Positions 7,756 to 15,008 of a DNA stretch of 27,457 nucleotides are shown one piece after another. The stretch spans positions 1-27,457 of the forward strand of contig CAZAIO010000021.1 of the NCBI GenBank assembly GCA_964485235.1. Reading direction: 5' to 3'. Made by a program: the position numbers and the translations under genes. The DNA is from CAZAIO01 sp964485235 (GTDB taxonomy: Bacteria > Chloroflexota > Dehalococcoidia > GIF9 > UBA5629). Positions within the stretch are counted from its first letter, which is position 1. Every line of letters begins with the position of its first letter. The notes beneath the pieces were generated by a model, which made no database searches, was not told the DNA's origin, and worked only from the letters and a program-made list of their open reading frames with translations.

Positions 7756-9506
7756 TATACACCTCCTTTTTGAGTTACTAAGCCTGTTTCTATCTCTTCA
7801 TCCAACTCCTTGATCTGCTTTTCAGCCGATTCGTACGGGATGTCCTTCATTCTCGAAATTTTATATATCAAAGGTGAAGTGCGGATTTCAGCAACGCTTG
7901 TACCCGAACCTACCATCTCCTGTGCATGTTCATGGAACATAAGAATTGTTTTTAACATCATGTGCGCTTTGTCCGGCGGGCAGTATGTGTCCACCGCATT
8001 GTAAGCGCTTTGCATGAGGAAGTCTTCACGGATCATCCTCGCGGTCATGAGCAGCAATTTATCACTTTCAGGAAGTGCTTCCGGCCCGACGAGTTTGACG
8101 ATTTCCTCAAGCTTGGCTTCCTGTTGCAGGATAGACATTGCGGTTGCCCTGGTCTGGCTCCAGTCAGGAGCGACGTTTGCCCACCAGCCCTCTACTGAGT
8201 CTGCATAGAGGCTGTAGCTGTTAAGCCAGTGTATTGCCGGAAAGTGCCTCCGGTTTGCCAGAGATGCATCGAGTGAGAAGAACACCTCGATAATGCGCAG
8301 TGTGTTCTGTGTGACCGGTTCGCTGAAGTCCGCTCCCGGAGGGCTCACCGCTCCGACGGTGGTAACGGAACCTCTCCTGTCCGGCGTACCCATACACTGG
8401 ACAAGTCCGGCCCTTTCGTAGAACGTGGAAAGGCGCGAGCCGAGATATGCCGGGAACCCTTCTTCGCCGGGCATTTCCTCAAGCCTGCCGCCGATTTCTC
8501 TCATTGCTTCCGCCCATCGTGATGTAGAGTCCGCGACCAGAAGTACATCATAGCCCATATCGCGATAATATTCCGCAAGCGTCACCCCGACGAAAATGCT
8601 CGCCTCACGGGCAACCACCGGCATGTTGGACGTATTGGCTATAAACACCTCTTTTTCCAGGAGCAGCCTGTCCGTCGCCGGGTCCTTAAGCTCCTTAAAG
8701 CTGTACAGCACATCCGCCATCTCGTTGCCGCGTTCTCCGCAACCTACATAAATATTAAGTTGAGTCTGTGCCCATCTTGCTAACTGTTGAAGTGATACCG
8801 TCTTTCCGGTACCGAAACCTCCCGGAATTGCTGCTTTACCGCCCAGCACCAGGGGGAACATATAGTCCATTATTCTCATACCGGTTACAAGCAGTTGCGA
8901 AGGATCGTACCGGCTTTTATAAGGTCTCGGCTTTCTGACCGGCCACTTATGCATCATGGAGATATTTCTGGTCTCACCGTGATGCTCAATAGTCATGATG
9001 GTCTCTTCGACCGTATATTCACCTTTAGGCGCTATTTTCTTTACTGTGCCTTCGATTCCCGGAGGCACCATGACTTTATGTTCGATCAGATGTGTTTCAG
9101 GCACAGTGCCGATGATGAATCCGCCCGAGACCTGGTCGCCAACCTTAACCACGGGTGTAAAGTCCCATTTTTTATCGCGTGGTAAGGCGGGAGCCTTGGC
9201 ACCGCGTAACAGGAATGAGCTCTGTTGCATCAACACTGTCAGCGATTTCTGGAGCCCGTCGTAAATGGATCCCACGATACCCGGTCCCAGCTCTGCGGTG
9301 AGAATGGTCCCTGTGCCTCTCACCCGTTCACCGACCTGTAACTCCAGGGTCTCTTCGTGTGCCTGGATAATTGCTCTATCTTCTTCGAGGCCGATTATCT
9401 CGCCGACAAGACCTCTTTCGCCGATCTCGACAATTTCATATATTTGCGAGCCCTTCATGTCTTCCGCTATCACGACGGGGCCCGAGACCCTCCATATTTT
9501 TCCCAT
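7755..9506 (-). CDS. atpA: A/V-type ATP synthase subunit A (catalytic)
   Basis: Catalytic subunit of the A3B3 head, 583 residues, full length. In order: N-terminal beta barrel (1-70), the A-subunit-specific insertion (about 110-190), the nucleotide-binding domain with P-loop GGFGTGKT at 229-236, GERGNEM at 257-263 supplying the catalytic Glu, VADSTSRWAEAMREI, and the C-terminal helical domain. The P-loop differs from the usual archaeal GPFGSGKT at two positions (Pro to Gly, Ser to Thr), whereas the remaining catalytic motifs are intact. The start is ATG 9506 with GGAGG 6 nt upstream. Gene order and insertion both mark it as A/V-type, not F-type. Confidence 0.98.
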   Translation of the reverse strand: MGKIWRVSGPVVIAEDMKGSQIYEIVEIGERGLVGEIIGLEEDRAIIQAHEETLELQVGERVRGTGTILTAELGPGIVGSIYDGLQKSLTVLMQQSSFLLRGAKAPALPRDKKWDFTPVVKVGDQVSGGFIIGTVPETHLIEHKVMVPPGIEGTVKKIAPKGEYTVEETIMTIEHHGETRNISMMHKWPVRKPRPYKSRYDPSQLLVTGMRIMDYMFPLVLGGKAAIPGGFGTGKTVSLQQLARWAQTQLNIYVGCGERGNEMADVLYSFKELKDPATDRLLLEKEVFIANTSNMPVVAREASIFVGVTLAEYYRDMGYDVLLVADSTSRWAEAMREIGGRLEEMPGEEGFPAYLGSRLSTFYERAGLVQCMGTPDRRGSVTTVGAVSPPGADFSEPVTQNTLRIIEVFFSLDASLANRRHFPAIHWLNSYSLYADSVEGWWANVAPDWSQTRATAMSILQQEAKLEEIVKLVGPEALPESDKLLLMTARMIREDFLMQSAYNAVDTYCPPDKAHMMLKTILMFHEHAQEMVGSGTSVAEIRTSPLIYKISRMKDIPYESAEKQIKELDEEIETGLVTQKGGV

Positions 9507-9527
9507 GGCTAACCTCCAGAAAAATTG

Positions 9528-9881
9528 CTAGATTTCAATATCGAAGCCGATATACCCTTTGATATAGGTCCTATAGTACTGGGAGACATCTTTGTGCTTT
9601 GTTCCGAACTTGGAAGGCACTTCAATGATTACAGGAGTCATTTTTTTACTCTGTTTGAACTTGACTATCAGGTCATTGACATATTCATCGTAGTCTTCCT
9701 GAAGTACAATAATGCCTATATCCGATTTTCCCAGCAGGGTTGTAAACGCCTGTCTGGTATCTGCACGGGCTGTTTGTTCATCTTTGATAACAAAATAATT
9801 GCGAACACCCGCAAACCTCAATGAGTTGACCAGGTCTTCATCTCCGATTACTGCTATACTTACTTGATTTACCGGTATCAT
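9528..9881 (-). CDS. atpF: A/V-type ATP synthase subunit F
   Basis: Small rotor-stalk subunit, 117 residues. The N-terminal Rossmann-like part begins SIAVIGDEDLVNSLRFAGVRNYFVI, the standard opening of archaeal subunit F, followed by DIGIIVLQEDYDEYV and PVIIEVPSK; the C-terminal tail is the helix that contacts subunits A and B. The ATG overlaps the subunit C stop by 4 nt (ATGA), indicating coupling. It binds subunit D in the complete enzyme. Confidence 0.95.
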   Translation of the reverse strand: MIPVNQVSIAVIGDEDLVNSLRFAGVRNYFVIKDEQTARADTRQAFTTLLGKSDIGIIVLQEDYDEYVNDLIVKFKQSKKMTPVIIEVPSKFGTKHKDVSQYYRTYIKGYIGFDIEI

Positions 9882-10918
9882 GATGCATACACCAAATAAT
9901 CTTTAATTTCTTCTACGGGAATCCTGTCGAACTGCGCCTTAAACAAGAGACGTAAATTTCTGATTTCATTCTCTTTAAGTATCAAGTACCAGGCTATCAT
10001 GAGCGGGGACATTACTCTGGGCGATAGCGTTCCCCGCAGCAGTTCGAGCGTATTTTTATCGAGCGCTGCCGAAATCGAAAGAATGTTCTGTGTTCTTCCG
10101 TATTCATTGACCACGTTTTCAACTATATCGCGGTAAGACTGGGTGCCGACTTTCGTAGCAAGGTCGTTCAGTTTCGATGAAAGCAATTCCTTTATTGTGC
10201 CCGGCGCTATAAGATATCCTTCCGGTATGGTACTGCCGATTGCTTCTATACCTGCACCGCTAACTATTGCCCGGATAATTACCTGCAGGTTTGTCATGTC
10301 TACGATAGTGCCCAAAGCCTTTTCGAAAACGTAGCCGTCCTTTATTTTCCTTGCTGCTGAAAACATGCTCCTGTAATAGATTCCGTCGAGCTGAGACTCA
10401 ACCATAAGCCTCGATTTGGGGCTGTCATCGGGTTTATATTCTTTTACGACGGCTGAATACTCTCCCATATTACATTTATCGAGAATATCTGCGATTTGGT
10501 CTGTAGTTTCAGCTTCTATCAGGTTGTCCAGGAGTAAACTATCGTAAAAAGTACCGATGGGGATTGCCTTCATCCTCTTGCCTGTCGTTACTCTTTGAAG
10601 CGCTCCCTTGATATTCAATATGTCGTATTTGCCTATATACACCTTCAGTATCTTAACAATATCGTCGGGTATATAACGGAACGCTTCGATGCGAGTGATA
10701 CAATGGCCGAGATATCTCAACAGGCTTCCGTCCACTTCATCGAATATAGTGAACGTGAACTCCTCAAGATAGTTGCCGATATCCGTTCCATCGATAGCAG
10801 TCATGATGTCGTCGATATTCGGCGACTTCGGCAACTTGTTAATATGCTCGTGCGTTACAGTTTTAGCTTCTTCACCCTTTAAGTAAGCCGATATAAACGA
10901 GTATTTAGGATTGCTCAA
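9878..10918 (-). CDS. atpC: A/V-type ATP synthase subunit C (d-type socket)
   Basis: Subunit linking the central stalk to the proteolipid ring, 346 residues. The sequence is mostly helical and threefold-repeated as in this family, opening with YSFISAYLKGEEAKTV and containing DMTNLQVIIRAIVSG, a typical helix of the AC39-like fold, and a final LMIAWYLILKENEIRNLRLLFKAQF segment. The start is TTG 10918 with GGAG 5 nt upstream; no better start is in frame. The gene sits between E and F as in archaeal aha operons. Sequence conservation in this subunit is naturally low, so position adds weight. Confidence 0.93.
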   Translation of the reverse strand: MSNPKYSFISAYLKGEEAKTVTHEHINKLPKSPNIDDIMTAIDGTDIGNYLEEFTFTIFDEVDGSLLRYLGHCITRIEAFRYIPDDIVKILKVYIGKYDILNIKGALQRVTTGKRMKAIPIGTFYDSLLLDNLIEAETTDQIADILDKCNMGEYSAVVKEYKPDDSPKSRLMVESQLDGIYYRSMFSAARKIKDGYVFEKALGTIVDMTNLQVIIRAIVSGAGIEAIGSTIPEGYLIAPGTIKELLSSKLNDLATKVGTQSYRDIVENVVNEYGRTQNILSISAALDKNTLELLRGTLSPRVMSPLMIAWYLILKENEIRNLRLLFKAQFDRIPVEEIKDYLVYAS

Positions 10919-10926
10919 ATTAGCTC

Positions 10927-11517
10927 CTATTTATCTGAAAATAACGTTTTTTCTATCTCAGGCATGATACGGGGTAATAACATTTTCAGCCTGGTATCAT
11001 ATGTGTTGTCCACCCTTATCATTCCATCGAGAGTCTCTGTAATTGCACCGCCGTTAAACTTGCCCTCTTTTATTTCCGAAATCCTGTCTGCAATCGTCTT
11101 TTCTGCTTTTACTACTTTCTTTGCCACGCTTATATCTTCTGCCGACACATATACGACGGCTTTGTCGACATCAAGTCCGTCTAATGCTTCCTTAATAAGT
11201 GCTGCCAGGGACTGTTGTCTGTCGGCGACCTTTTCAAGGCTGTCTTTCACGTTCGCCGTGACCTTCTCTATTATTTCAGCCTTCGCCATTGCAAGTTTCT
11301 GGCGGGCTTCGATCTGCGATTGCGCCAGCACTCTGGCGGCTTCACGTTCCGCATCACCGACTACCTTCTGTTTTTCCTCGTCGTATTTTGTTTTTGCCTG
11401 TTTTTCGGCCTTCTGGACCTCTTTCAGAGCTTCCTTATTGGCGTTTTCTATTATCTGCCGGGCTTCTTCTTCAACCTTTGCGAGTATGGTTTCAGTGATT
11501 TTTTCCATTCCGCTCAT
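10927..11517 (-). CDS. atpE: A/V-type ATP synthase subunit E (peripheral stalk)
   Basis: Peripheral stalk subunit, 196 residues. Residues 1-95 form one long charged helix rich in Ala, Glu, Lys and Gln that would coil with subunit H/G. The C-terminal globular domain contains GGAITETLDGMIRVDNTYDTRLKML, a conserved region that contacts the head. Start ATG 11517 has GGAG 6 nt upstream. The stalk resists torque during ATP-driven rotation. Confidence 0.95.
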   Translation of the reverse strand: MSGMEKITETILAKVEEEARQIIENANKEALKEVQKAEKQAKTKYDEEKQKVVGDAEREAARVLAQSQIEARQKLAMAKAEIIEKVTANVKDSLEKVADRQQSLAALIKEALDGLDVDKAVVYVSAEDISVAKKVVKAEKTIADRISEIKEGKFNGGAITETLDGMIRVDNTYDTRLKMLLPRIMPEIEKTLFSDK

Positions 11518-11531
11518 AAGTAACTCCTATC

Positions 11532-12002
11532 CTACATCAATCCCAGTAAGCTGAAAGCCATAATAGCAAAAACCAGACCGAGTACGCCGAGAAGCTCCAC
11601 GAACACCGCAAGCATCATGGAGTTTGTGAATATTTTCCCCTTGGTTTTCGGCAGCATAGAAATGCCCGATGCGCATACTGCACCCTGGTAGGTGCCGGAG
11701 AAAAATTCAGCCATACCGGCGATAAAGCCGCATCCCAATATTGCGAAACCGGCACCACCGTCGACGGGTAATTTGGGTATGACCGCCGTGATGATAAGAA
11801 TGAGTACGATCAGACCGTAAAACGTCTGAGTCATGGGTAGAGATGATAATACGATAACATTTCTTAATTGCCCCGGTTCCTCGGACAGTGTGGCAACACC
11901 GGCAGATGCGGCGTTTGCAATGCCCCATGAAGAACCTGCCAGACCGCCACCGAGTGCCAGTGCTCCTCCCATTACAGCTAGAGATGATGGATCGATTACC
12001 AT
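11532..12002 (-). CDS. atpK: A/V-type ATP synthase subunit K (proteolipid, four-helix type)
   Basis: Membrane rotor-ring subunit, 156 residues with four transmembrane helices (about 8-38, 48-74, 84-116 and 126-155), i.e. a duplicated hairpin with a single ion-binding carboxylate. Aligned by eye with Enterococcus hirae NtpK, every reported Na+ ligand has a counterpart: Leu55, Thr58 and Gln59 in LPMTQ, Gln106 in TYQGAV, and Glu136 in FVELLG. This suggests sodium rather than proton coupling, though it needs testing. Start ATG 12002 follows GAGGAGG by 4 nt. It lies between subunits I and E as in archaeal operons. Confidence 0.96.
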   Translation of the reverse strand: MVIDPSSLAVMGGALALGGGLAGSSWGIANAASAGVATLSEEPGQLRNVIVLSSLPMTQTFYGLIVLILIITAVIPKLPVDGGAGFAILGCGFIAGMAEFFSGTYQGAVCASGISMLPKTKGKIFTNSMMLAVFVELLGVLGLVFAIMAFSLLGLM

Positions 12003-12018
12003 TATGCCTCCTCTATAT

Positions 12019-14013
12019 TTATGATTTAATTTCAGCTAAAGCGGAAGCCGTAGTCTTCAGTTTGAAAGGACTATACTCTTTACCACCGCCTTCATAAAAT
12101 TTAAGTAGAAATTCCACAAAACATAATCGTAGTGAATGGATGAAGCCGGTCAGTACACCGAGGACCAGGTTCACTACGTGGCCCACTACTATTACGAAAA
12201 ACGCGATAATATAACCTATGATCGCGCCCACCGCCCCCGGAAGCATTGCGGGGAAAAGGGTGGCGATAAGGTTGAAGCAGAATGCAAGATAATAGGTAGC
12301 AAGGCCTACACCGGCTATTCTGGCATAGGACATGACGTCCCCCAGTATGCCTGTTATATCAAAGAGCCAGAAAATGCTTCCCATGAATGCGCCTTTTTCC
12401 ATAACCGATGCGATAATAATCAAAATAATGCTTACTATAAGTCCGTATCCCAGAATCTTCATCACCCCCGGGGTGAATATGGCGATATCGCTGCTTATCA
12501 GCATCTTCATCAAATAAGGTATCGCCGTTATCTGGAGAAGAAACAGGCCGATTTTTCCTATAATAATATAGGTGGTCTTTTCCTTTATACCTTTGATCAT
12601 TCCTATAAGGTGTCCTATATTCACATGGACAAATCCGATTATTATTGACACCAATATAAATAAAATAGGTGTAGTGAGTACTTTTTCTACTCCTTTTACG
12701 AGTGCCAGGCTTTCAATACCGAAGAATTTAGGGAAGAAGTCGCCCAGATAAGTACCGCTTAAGAGTCCAATGATGAGCGCTACAGCACCGTTGATATACA
12801 TAAGCCGCTGAAACAATTTAAAACCTTCCGACTCTGTATTGTCGGTGAACCTGGGAAGAAGAAATTTTGCGAGGGCTATGGTTCCCAGCGCATATACTAC
12901 ATCTCCCATCATCAAACCGAAGAAAATGGCGAAGGAATAAGCAATAAGCGGTGTCGGGTCCCATTCCTGATATTTCGGTATACTGAACAGGTTTGTGATA
13001 ACCTGGTACGGCTTGACCGGTACAGGGTTCCTCTGCCTGGTCGGCGGTGTTTCACCTGGTTCCGGTTTCCGGCTATCTACAAATATGGAATCGATCGAGT
13101 CTTTAAGTTCGGCGATTGCAGGATGAAGGGTGGTCTCTGGAATCCATCCCTCGATCATCGTGACATATTTGGCTTCACTGGCTTTAGCCAGCACTGCAAG
13201 CCTTTCACTTTCAGCGAGCAATGCTGCCTTGGTCAAAATAAGTTTCTCCAAATTTTCCTGAATATCTTTTGAAAGGTCCCTTTCGAGGGTTACCAGTTCA
13301 TTTTGAACATCAGCTATTTCATCGTCATTTGCTTCCAGAAATTCGCTGACCGTTGAATCGTCATCCGGTACCTGCAGGATACCGCCTCCGGTCTCGGTTA
13401 TCAGCGATACCAGAGCTTCCTGTTCTTCGGATTTGCCGATTATATAGTGGACCGTATTGATGCCGACGGTGCGGCTTACGGTCTGAAGTGCGAGAGAAGA
13501 TAATTTTTGTTGAAGGTCGGTATCGTAGACTTCGTCCGGGATAATTGCGACGCATGAAAAAAGATGTTTGCCGGAGTAGTTCAAATCATTGATTTTCAGG
13601 TCGCTCTCTCCTGCAAAAGGTGTGAGAAAGGTCTTCAGTTCGGTCAAACGCGTGAGCGCTCTCCTCTTTCTGACTATCTTCTGATGTTGCTGGCTAAGCC
13701 CTCCGCAGAGCGAAGAAGCTTCGCTTTGCAGTTCGTTGAACGGCCGCAAATAAAGGACCTCTTTGTCTTTCGGGAGAGATGTTTTGATAGGTGTGTAATT
13801 CAGCACCTCATTGACCATGTTGATCAGTTCGGTGACTTCATTTTTATGTTGATCCAGATAGGCGATATCGATAGGGCTAAGCTCTTCGCTTACCTCGACG
13901 TGAAGTACCCCTATCCGTTGGAGCGCTTTGAGTGTCTGTTCAGCAAGGTCCTTCATCGTGACAACCCGTACCTTGTTCATCGGTTCCGGGGTGCTCAGAA
14001 TCAGGCCGCTCAT
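12019..14013 (-). CDS. atpI: A/V-type ATP synthase subunit I (membrane stator, a-type)
   Basis: Stator subunit that forms the ion path against the proteolipid ring, 664 residues, normal length. The N-terminal half (1-350) is cytoplasmic and coiled-coil rich; the C-terminal half has about seven membrane helices, beginning near PLIAYSFAIFFGLMMGD. The essential arginine is Arg629 in GFIHSLRLCFVEFLLKFYEG, the most conserved segment of the family. Start ATG 14013 overlaps the subunit H stop (ATGA), so they are coupled. It would set ion specificity together with subunit K. Confidence 0.96.
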   Translation of the reverse strand: MSGLILSTPEPMNKVRVVTMKDLAEQTLKALQRIGVLHVEVSEELSPIDIAYLDQHKNEVTELINMVNEVLNYTPIKTSLPKDKEVLYLRPFNELQSEASSLCGGLSQQHQKIVRKRRALTRLTELKTFLTPFAGESDLKINDLNYSGKHLFSCVAIIPDEVYDTDLQQKLSSLALQTVSRTVGINTVHYIIGKSEEQEALVSLITETGGGILQVPDDDSTVSEFLEANDDEIADVQNELVTLERDLSKDIQENLEKLILTKAALLAESERLAVLAKASEAKYVTMIEGWIPETTLHPAIAELKDSIDSIFVDSRKPEPGETPPTRQRNPVPVKPYQVITNLFSIPKYQEWDPTPLIAYSFAIFFGLMMGDVVYALGTIALAKFLLPRFTDNTESEGFKLFQRLMYINGAVALIIGLLSGTYLGDFFPKFFGIESLALVKGVEKVLTTPILFILVSIIIGFVHVNIGHLIGMIKGIKEKTTYIIIGKIGLFLLQITAIPYLMKMLISSDIAIFTPGVMKILGYGLIVSIILIIIASVMEKGAFMGSIFWLFDITGILGDVMSYARIAGVGLATYYLAFCFNLIATLFPAMLPGAVGAIIGYIIAFFVIVVGHVVNLVLGVLTGFIHSLRLCFVEFLLKFYEGGGKEYSPFKLKTTASALAEIKS

Positions 14014-14330
14014 ATCGATGCGACTCCTGTGACGATATCGAGAATACGTTTGGATACTTCGCTGATTTTCGGCTCGGCAAGTTTTTTAATGCTGCTGTAA
14101 TTATCTTCGGCGTCCCGTACCGCTTTACCGGCTGAATCTTTTGCTTTCTCAATAATATTCCGGGACTCTTTTTTAAAATCTTCTACGGGAGGTTTGCACG
14201 ATACGATATCTTTTGCTTCATTCTTGGCTTTTGAAATGATGTCGCCGGCTTGCTTTCTGGCTGATTCAAGAATATCCTCAGCTTTACGTTCAATCGATGC
14301 GACACTGGTAGACATTTGATCAGAAGTCAT
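14010..14330 (-). CDS. atpH: A/V-type ATP synthase subunit H/G (peripheral stalk coiled coil)
   Basis: A 106-residue, almost entirely helical protein, first gene of the ATPase operon. Heptad-like Ala/Lys/Glu stretches (for example KAEDILESARKQAGDIISKA) and length match the archaeal AhaH/V-type G subunits that pair with subunit E in the peripheral stalk. Start ATG 14330 follows AAGGAG by 7 nt. Short coiled coils are hard to assign by sequence alone; the position at the head of H-I-K-E-C-F-A-B-D, identical to methanogen aha order, makes the call. Confidence 0.85.
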   Translation of the reverse strand: MTSDQMSTSVASIERKAEDILESARKQAGDIISKAKNEAKDIVSCKPPVEDFKKESRNIIEKAKDSAGKAVRDAEDNYSSIKKLAEPKISEVSKRILDIVTGVASI

Positions 14331-14580
14331 TCGGCTGCTCCTTGTTATCTATTCCATCGCAAATATATTCCTCAGCTTTGTATGCTTATTAAAGCGATTT
14401 TTTGAAATGAGCTGAATAAACCGTTCCGAATAAAGTTTAATAGTTTAACCCGTAGAGGTAGAAAAGATTCAGGTAAAACTAACTTTTAAGACTGGTAACC
14501 GTTTGATTTATCGATGGTACCATATAGCTCTCAAATTTTCCTTCGCTATGATGCCTGTTTTCTCTAGGCAGAAACACCTG

Positions 14581-14610
14581 ATTATAGCACATTATTTATC
14601 ATCTTTTGAA
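14581..14610 (-). promoter_or_regulatory. Probable promoter of the ATPase operon
   Basis: On the minus strand TGC plus TATAAT (14586-14581) forms an extended -10 element; TTCAAA (14610-14605) lies 18 nt upstream as a fair -35. Transcription would start near 14574, about 240 nt before subunit H. Confidence 0.5.
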
Positions 14611-14689
14611 ACCGGAAAAACAGGCTCCTTGCACTTAAAGGATTCATGTAGCAGCCGCAATATAATATTTTTAACACAAACGTAATAAC

Positions 14690-14712
14690 AAAAAAAGAGA
14701 GCCGAAGGTCTA
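14690..14712 (-). terminator. Possible intrinsic terminator after the acyl carrier protein gene
   Basis: On the minus strand a short stem around a TTCG loop (AGACC / GCTCT with one C-C mismatch) is followed by a run of seven T. The stem is weak for a terminator, but position and T-run fit the end of the ACP-containing operon. Confidence 0.42.
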
Positions 14713-14731
14713 TAACGGTAGTCGTAAGTTA

Positions 14732-14962
14732 TTATTTTGTCAGGCTGTCGAGGTAATTGGCGAAGTCTCCGACCGTGGCCATGTCTCTCATTTGTTCCGT
14801 GTCTATTTCAATATCGAGGGCGTTTTCAAGCGCAACGATAATCTGCACCCAGTGCAGTGAATCGGCATCGATGTCTTTCAATTCTGTGTCTATCTTGATG
14901 CTCTGACGGTCACATCGGGTTATTTTTACGATAGCTTTTTGTAATTCATCGAATGATGACAT
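14732..14962 (-). CDS. Acyl carrier protein
   Basis: A 76-residue acyl carrier protein, normal length, which would carry an acyl group on a phosphopantetheine arm attached to Ser35 in the motif DADSLHWVQ. The helix pattern and acidic character fit the family, but the sequence diverges from housekeeping AcpP, which usually has GADSLDTVELVM here, so it probably serves a dedicated pathway. Start ATG 14962 has AAAGGAGG about 9 nt upstream. It lies 46 nt downstream of the ferredoxin-fused ATPase gene on the same strand and is probably the last gene of that operon. A link with the dehydratase/reductase genes is inferred from position only. Confidence 0.92.
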   Translation of the reverse strand: MSSFDELQKAIVKITRCDRQSIKIDTELKDIDADSLHWVQIIVALENALDIEIDTEQMRDMATVGDFANYLDSLTK

Positions 14963-15008
14963 CGTTGTCTTCCTCCTTTACCGGTCTGCAGCTTCTTTTT
15001 GATTAGTC

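Larger units (their letters stand above)
14331..14731. other. Intergenic region upstream of the ATPase operon
   Basis: About 400 nt without a convincing gene. It contains the probable ATPase promoter (14581-14610), a short hairpin just downstream of its start (TGCCT/AGGCA, 14552-14570), a perfect 10-bp palindrome ATGGTACCAT (14514-14523), and a possible terminator for the acyl carrier protein gene (14690-14712). The 240-nt ATPase leader has no riboswitch that I recognise. Confidence 0.6.

Noticed and set aside
10964..11554. 196-codon plus-strand reading frame
   Set aside because: It mirrors the subunit E gene. Its Ser/Ala/Phe-rich translation is the antisense of the charged coiled coil, and it has no ribosome site or family resemblance.
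12136..12648. 170-codon plus-strand reading frame rich in His and Tyr
   Set aside because: Antisense of the membrane helices of subunit I; the composition is a by-product of that coding strand.
5246..14330. Archaeal origin of the whole window
   Set aside because: The ATPase and UPF0216 genes look archaeal, but HrcA/CIRCE, GrpE, sigma-70-type promoters and intrinsic terminators are bacterial.
14503..14685. 60-codon plus-strand reading frame in the intergenic region
   Set aside because: No ribosome site, no recognisable family, and it overlaps the minus-strand promoter and leader of the ATPase operon.
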